Below, in pieces: positions 5,409 through 8,712 of a stretch of DNA of 8,712 bases. The position numbers and the translations under genes are program-made. Location: contig JAUZPI010000138.1 of assembly GCA_030706015.1 (NCBI GenBank), forward strand, positions 1-8,712. Reading direction: 5' to 3'. Within the stretch, counting starts at the first letter, position 1, and the number at the start of each line of letters is the position of its first letter. A model generated the notes under the pieces. That model ran no database searches and was not told the origin of the DNA. It worked only from the letters and a program-made list of their open reading frames with translations. Source of the DNA: Bacillota bacterium. Its GTDB lineage: Bacteria > Bacillota > Clostridia > Clostridiales > Clostridiaceae.

Positions 5409-7664
5409 ATGAATATAAGAGAAACTATAGTTAATTTTATGGAAGAACAAGCATATAAACCTATGGACATTCAAGAACTGGCATCTATCTTTGATATTCG
5501 TAGATCAGAGATGAAAGATTTTAAAAAGTTATTAAAGGGCATGGAAAAGGACGGTTTAATAGTAAAAACTCGCTCAGAACATTATGGGGTACCTGAAAGA
5601 ATGGGACTTGTGGTTGGAAAGCTCCAAGGTCACAATAAAGGATTTGGCTTTGTAATTCCCGAAATTGAAAGACCAGATGTATTTATTCCTAGTTCTTTTA
5701 TGAATGGTGCTATGCATGGAGATAGAGTAATAGCAAAGATTACAAAGGAAGAGAACGGAGGGAAAAAGTGTGAAGGAGAAATAATAAGGATATTAGAGCG
5801 TGGTAATAAGACTATCGTGGGAACTTATGAAGACAGCAGGAACTTTGGTTTTGTAGTTTCAGATGATCCGAGAATTCACCAAGATATTTTTATACCCAAA
5901 ACTGAGAAAAATGGAGCCAAAACAGGAGAAGTTGTTGAAGTTGAGATAACTGAATGGCCTGAAAAGAGGAGAAATCCTGAGGGGAAAATTATAAGCATAC
6001 TTGGCAGGAAAGAAGATAAAGGCGTAGATATACTAACCATAATTAAAAAATATAAACTACCAGAGAAATTCCCTCAAGAAGTAGAAGCTTTTGCAGCACA
6101 GATAGAGAATGAAATACCTGAGGAGGAGTATGCTAGAAGGACGGATTTAAGAGAATTAAGAATGGTTACAATTGATGGAGAGGATGCAAAGGATTTGGAC
6201 GATGCAGTGTCTCTTCAAAGGTTAGAAAATGGCAACTTTTATTTAGGAGTTCATATTGCAGATGTATCTCACTATGTTAGAGAGAAAAATCCATTAGATA
6301 AAGAGGCACTGCAAAGAGCAACTTCAGTATATCTTATAGATAGAGTAATTCCTATGCTGCCTAAGAAGTTATCTAATGGTATATGCAGTTTAAATCCGCA
6401 GGTGGATAGACTTGCTTTAAGCTGCTTTATGGAGATAGATAATACAGGTAAGGTAGTAGACCACAAGTTAGCAGAGAGTATTATCAAAACTAGTGAAAGA
6501 ATGACTTATACTGATGTTACAAAGATTCTAAGAGACAATGATGAAGAATTAATGAAAAGATATAATTATCTGATTCAAGACTTTAAGGACATGGAGGAAC
6601 TTTGTCAGATATTAAATAATAAGAGGCTTCAAAGAGGTGCTATAGATTTTGATTTTACTGAAAGCAAAATAATTTTAAACGAGCAAGGAAAGGCTGTAGA
6701 TGTAAAGCCTTATGAAAGAGCAATTGCCAATAGAATAATAGAAGAATTTATGCTGGTATGTAATGAAACTGTAGCAGAACATATTTACTGGACTAATCTT
6801 CCTTTTGTGTATAGAGTGCACGAAGATCCAGATGAAGAAAAACTGGCACGATTCAATGAATTTATTCATAACCTAGGATATATAGCAAGATGGGGCCAAG
6901 AGGTACATCCAAAGGCACTACAGCAAATTATAGAAAAAGTAAAAGGAAAGAAGGAAGAAACTGTAGTAAGTACACTTTTACTTCGTTCAATGAAGCAGGC
7001 TAGATATTCTCCTGAATGTGTAGGACATTTTGGTCTTGCGGCAAGATATTATTGCCACTTTACTTCACCTATAAGAAGATACCCAGATTTGATGATTCAT
7101 AGAATAATAAAAGAATTTTTAAATGGCGGAATTCCAGAAAAGAGAAGTAAGAAACTTATTGGAATTGTAGATTATGCAGCAGCTCAATCATCCGATATGG
7201 AAAGAGTAGCACAGGAAGCAGAGAGAGAGGTAGATGACCTAAAGAAAGCTGAATATATGAGTGATAGAATAGGTGAAGAATTCGTTGGAATAATATCCTC
7301 AGTTACAAACTTTGGTATATTTGTAGAGCTTCCAAATACAATAGAAGGCTTGGTTCATATAAGTGATTTAGTAGATGATTATTACATATATGATGAAAAG
7401 CATCTATCCTTAATTGGAGAAAGAACCAAGAAGATTTATAAGCTTGGTGATGAAGTAGCAATTAAGGTTACTAAAGTAGATATTCATGCCCATGAGATAT
7501 ATTTTGAACTGGTAGGCACAAGTGAGGATGATTTAGAAAACAATCATGAGGAAATTATCTTCGATAGTATAGACGATGAAGATGATAGCATAGAAATAGT
7601 CCATCAAGAGGATAAAGTTGGTATTGAACCTTCCTATAAATCAGAAGTTATAGGCGAAGAATAA
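5409..7664 (+). CDS. rnr: Ribonuclease R (RNase II/RNB family 3'-5' exoribonuclease)
   Basis: Processive, hydrolytic 3'-5' exoribonuclease that degrades structured RNA, takes part in rRNA quality control and removes non-stop mRNA after trans-translation. 751 aa, within the usual range. In order: an N-terminal winged-helix-like segment (about 1-60), a first cold-shock domain (about 65-125, KGFGFVIP and DVFIP), a second (about 137-200, NFGFVVSDD and DIFIP), the RNB catalytic domain (about 245-575), an S1 domain (about 622-702) and an acidic tail rich in Asp/Glu. The catalytic motif DGEDAKDLDDA gives Asp256, Asp262, Asp264 and Asp265 for the metal site. VYLIDRVIPMLP carries the base-stacking tyrosine, and HFTSPIRRYPDLMIHR is the family signature. 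All key residues are intact. The ATG is preceded by GGAGG (5398-5402) with a 6-base spacer. It is followed by a terminator and then smpB, its partner in ribosome rescue. Confidence 0.97.
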   Translation: MNIRETIVNFMEEQAYKPMDIQELASIFDIRRSEMKDFKKLLKGMEKDGLIVKTRSEHYGVPERMGLVVGKLQGHNKGFGFVIPEIERPDVFIPSSFMNGAMHGDRVIAKITKEENGGKKCEGEIIRILERGNKTIVGTYEDSRNFGFVVSDDPRIHQDIFIPKTEKNGAKTGEVVEVEITEWPEKRRNPEGKIISILGRKEDKGVDILTIIKKYKLPEKFPQEVEAFAAQIENEIPEEEYARRTDLRELRMVTIDGEDAKDLDDAVSLQRLENGNFYLGVHIADVSHYVREKNPLDKEALQRATSVYLIDRVIPMLPKKLSNGICSLNPQVDRLALSCFMEIDNTGKVVDHKLAESIIKTSERMTYTDVTKILRDNDEELMKRYNYLIQDFKDMEELCQILNNKRLQRGAIDFDFTESKIILNEQGKAVDVKPYERAIANRIIEEFMLVCNETVAEHIYWTNLPFVYRVHEDPDEEKLARFNEFIHNLGYIARWGQEVHPKALQQIIEKVKGKKEETVVSTLLLRSMKQARYSPECVGHFGLAARYYCHFTSPIRRYPDLMIHRIIKEFLNGGIPEKRSKKLIGIVDYAAAQSSDMERVAQEAEREVDDLKKAEYMSDRIGEEFVGIISSVTNFGIFVELPNTIEGLVHISDLVDDYYIYDEKHLSLIGERTKKIYKLGDEVAIKVTKVDIHAHEIYFELVGTSEDDLENNHEEIIFDSIDDEDDSIEIVHQEDKVGIEPSYKSEVIGEE

Positions 7665-7679
7665 ATTGACTTGTTTTAG

Positions 7680-7710
7680 GCGCAGCTGTAAGCTGCGCAT
7701 TTATTTCATT
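7680..7710 (+). terminator. Intrinsic terminator after rnr
   Basis: gcgcagct (7680-7687) and agctgcgc (7691-7698) form a perfect 8-bp G-C-rich stem with a 3-base loop, followed by a T-rich tail (atttatttcatt). It lies 16 bases after the rnr stop. Confidence 0.85.
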
Positions 7711-7733
7711 ATATAGGCTGACGAAGATATATA

Positions 7734-7761
7734 TTGACTTGTAGAATTACTAGGGTATAAT
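7734..7761 (+). promoter_or_regulatory. Promoter of smpB
   Basis: TTGACT (7734-7739, 5/6) and a perfect TATAAT (7756-7761) are separated by 16 bases. RNA would start near 7768, giving a leader of about 90 bases. This is the best-matching sigma-A promoter in the window and shows that smpB can be transcribed apart from rnr. Confidence 0.7.
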
Positions 7762-7786
7762 AGTTTTACACATAGGTGGTAAACTT

Positions 7787-7838
7787 ATTCACATTTAAGT
7801 AGGTTTTGATATTTAAATGTGGATACATTTTTGTTTTT
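7787..7838 (+). promoter_or_regulatory. Terminator-like stem-loop in the smpB leader
   Basis: attcacatttaa (7787-7798) pairs with ttaaatgtggat (7813-7824) over 12 positions with one G-U pair, followed by a T-rich stretch (7828-7838). An alternative short pairing, actta (7783-7787) with taagt (7796-7800), would disrupt its base. The stem is A+T-rich, so any attenuation would be weak; the function is inferred. Confidence 0.3.
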
Positions 7839-7858
7839 AATTTCAAGGGGGTAGGACA

Positions 7859-8332
7859 ATGGCTAAGAGTAAAAGTGAAAATAAAACTTTAGCTGAAAAT
7901 AGAAAAGCACGTCATGATTATTTTATAGAAGAAGCAATGGAGGCTGGAATCGAATTAGTTGGAACTGAAGTAAAGTCTATAAGAGCGGGAAAAGCTAATT
8001 TAAAGGACAGTTACGCTGAAATAAGAAATGGAGAAATTTTTGTCTGCAACATGCATGTTAGTCCTTACGAACAGGGTAATATATTTAACAAGGATCCATT
8101 GAGAAAGAGAAAGCTTTTACTCCATAAAGCTGAAATCAGTAAGCTGCTAGGGTATACAACTCAACAGGGATATACTCTTGTACCGTTGTCTTTATATCTT
8201 AAGCATGGAAGAGTTAAAGTTAATCTAGCCGTTGCTAAAGGTAAAAAGGACTATGATAAGAGAGACGTTATGCTTGAAAAAGCAGCAAAGAGAGATATAG
8301 AAAGACAGATGAAAGAAAGATCTAGATACTAA
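7859..8332 (+). CDS. smpB: SsrA-binding protein SmpB
   Basis: Binds the tRNA-like part of tmRNA and brings it, with EF-Tu, to ribosomes stalled on mRNA lacking a stop codon; its C-terminal tail probes the empty mRNA channel. 157 aa, standard length. Family motifs in order: NRKARHDYFIEE (14-25), GTEVKSIRAGKANLKDSY (35-52), NMHVSPYEQGNIFN (64-77), PLRKRKLLLHK (80-90), GYTLVPLSLY (104-113), then KHGRVKVNLAVAKGKKDYDKR (115-135) and the basic helical tail to RSRY. The middle is the OB-fold barrel that contacts the tmRNA D-arm/elbow. The start is ATG at 7859, preceded by AAGGGGGT (7845-7852). Its RNA partner ssrA begins 270 bases downstream, and its functional partner rnr lies upstream. It has its own strong promoter. 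Confidence 0.98.
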   Translation: MAKSKSENKTLAENRKARHDYFIEEAMEAGIELVGTEVKSIRAGKANLKDSYAEIRNGEIFVCNMHVSPYEQGNIFNKDPLRKRKLLLHKAEISKLLGYTTQQGYTLVPLSLYLKHGRVKVNLAVAKGKKDYDKRDVMLEKAAKRDIERQMKERSRY

Positions 8333-8344
8333 GCTAAAAACGAA

Positions 8345-8392
8345 CCTATAAATATATTTAAATATAATTCTAGTATTTGGTGGTATTATAGG
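8345..8392 (+). other. Extended A+T-rich stem-loop after smpB
   Basis: cctataaata (8345-8354) pairs with ggtattatagg-side bases 8383-8392 over 10 positions including one G-U, with a further aaata/tattt pair inside. It has no T run after it, so it is not a standard terminator. It may stabilise the smpB mRNA 3' end. Read-through from smpB into ssrA stays possible. Confidence 0.3.
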
Positions 8393-8426
8393 GTATAATA
8401 AAGCTTAAACACCAGTTATTTTATAC

Positions 8427-8455
8427 TTGATAAAAGAAATAAGATGGTGTATTAT
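8427..8455 (+). promoter_or_regulatory. Candidate ssrA promoter
   Basis: TTGATA (8427-8432, 5/6), exactly 17 bases, then TATTAT (8450-8455, 5/6). RNA would start near 8462, giving a precursor with about 140 bases before mature tmRNA, to be removed by RNase P. A hairpin, tactcg (8464-8469) with cgagta (8474-8479) and loop GGAG, would sit at the extreme 5' end. A weaker alternative is TTGCAG (8542-8547) with TAAGAT (8564-8569). Confidence 0.5.
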
Positions 8456-8487
8456 TTTAAATGTACTCGGGAGCGAGTAAAACAATT

Positions 8488-8515
8488 AGAACTAAGAACT
8501 AAGAACTAAGAACTA
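8488..8515 (+). repeat. Four perfect tandem copies of the heptamer AGAACTA
   Basis: Units start at 8488, 8495, 8502 and 8509, with no mismatch over 28 bases. The array lies in the presumed precursor part of ssrA, about 90 bases before mature tmRNA. Such arrays change copy number by polymerase slippage. There are no spacers, so it is not CRISPR. Confidence 0.9.
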
Positions 8516-8602
8516 TTAACTAACAGATATGACAATGTCGTTTGCAGACCATAGGCCGATGAGTAAGATGCTTATACATCTTAACTTATGCCCTTATAAT
8601 AA

Positions 8603-8712
8603 GGGGGCGTACTTGGTTTCGACGGGGATATGTTGTATCTAAGAAGCGAGTCGAGGGAACCTGTGGGCCCGCGTTAAAAAACTATGGGATTAAATATAAA
8701 CGCAAACGAAAA
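8603..8712 (+). ncRNA. ssrA: tmRNA (transfer-messenger RNA), 5' part, cut by window end
   Basis: tmRNA acts as tRNA and mRNA: charged with alanine and bound by SmpB, it frees stalled ribosomes and adds a degradation tag. The 5' end GGGGGCG (8603-8609) is the acceptor strand, and GGTTTCGACGGGG (8614-8626) is the highly conserved T/D-like region near the 5' end. 8645-8680 is the first pseudoknot region. The resume codon is probably GCA at 8702-8704, by comparison with the same context (..CGCAAACGA..) in known tmRNAs. The tag would then begin Ala-Asn-Glu, with the next codon AA-N (Lys or Asn) cut off. About 110 of the usual roughly 350 bases are present; the 3' acceptor strand is outside. Confidence 0.95.

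Noticed and set aside
5186..5470. Minus-strand open frame of 94 codons over the rnr leader and start
   Set aside because: Hydrophobic, Ile/Leu-rich translation of A+T-rich DNA, overlaps the real rnr start, no ribosome site or family likeness.
6272..6869. Two minus-strand open frames (6272-6487 and 6675-6869)
   Set aside because: They lie inside the RNB domain of rnr and read as antisense shadows without motifs or ribosome sites.
8394..8399. TATAAT after smpB as ssrA promoter
   Set aside because: No -35-like hexamer at 16-18 bases; the TTGATA-17-TATTAT pair at 8427-8455 is much better.
8488..8515. CRISPR array
   Set aside because: Seven-base units without spacers; a simple tandem repeat.
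8595..8600. Perfect TATAAT just before ssrA as its -10 box
   Set aside because: It would start RNA near 8607, inside the mature tmRNA that begins at about 8603, and has no -35 at the right distance.

Overview
The window is low-GC Firmicutes DNA, most likely a Clostridium-type (Clostridiaceae) chromosome. The evidence is A+T-rich codons with AGA arginine, strong GGAGG-type ribosome sites, and the conserved order gpmI - eno - secG - rnr - smpB - ssrA. This is housekeeping DNA covering the end of lower glycolysis, one protein-export gene, and the trans-translation / RNA-decay set. One unrelated gene lies on the opposite strand in the middle.

Layout: 1-1105 is the 3' part of gpmI (cofactor-independent phosphoglycerate mutase), followed by a hairpin terminator. 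1368-2669 is eno (enolase) with its own leader and terminator. 2670-3070 is a 401-base gap. It holds two promoter candidates, a near-consensus CcpA/cre-like site and a compact G+C-rich segment (about 2892-3032) with long-range complementarity that looks like a structured RNA or a relic of a mobile element; this is the least explained part of the window. 3071-3301 is secG, ended by a 13-bp hairpin that can serve both strands. 3408-4964 on the minus strand is a protein of about 518 aa with a coiled coil and a C-terminal domain resembling DUF2325. It separates secG from rnr. 4974-5408 holds that gene's divergent promoter and, on the plus strand, a promoter-like box followed at once by an intrinsic terminator. 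5409-7664 is rnr (RNase R) plus terminator. 7859-8332 is smpB with a strong promoter and a terminator-like stem in its leader. 8333-8602 is a leader/promoter region with four perfect copies of a heptamer. 8603-8712 is the first 110 bases of ssrA (tmRNA), cut by the window end just after the resume codon.

How the genes work together: GpmI and Eno catalyse successive steps, 3-phosphoglycerate to 2-phosphoglycerate to phosphoenolpyruvate. SecG is a small SecYEG subunit. SmpB and tmRNA rescue stalled ribosomes, and RNase R degrades the released non-stop mRNA, so rnr-smpB-ssrA is one functional module. Nearly every gene has its own terminator, and most have promoter candidates, so the cluster looks conserved in order but built of short transcription units. 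All promoter and RNA-structure calls were made by eye, without folding or database searches.
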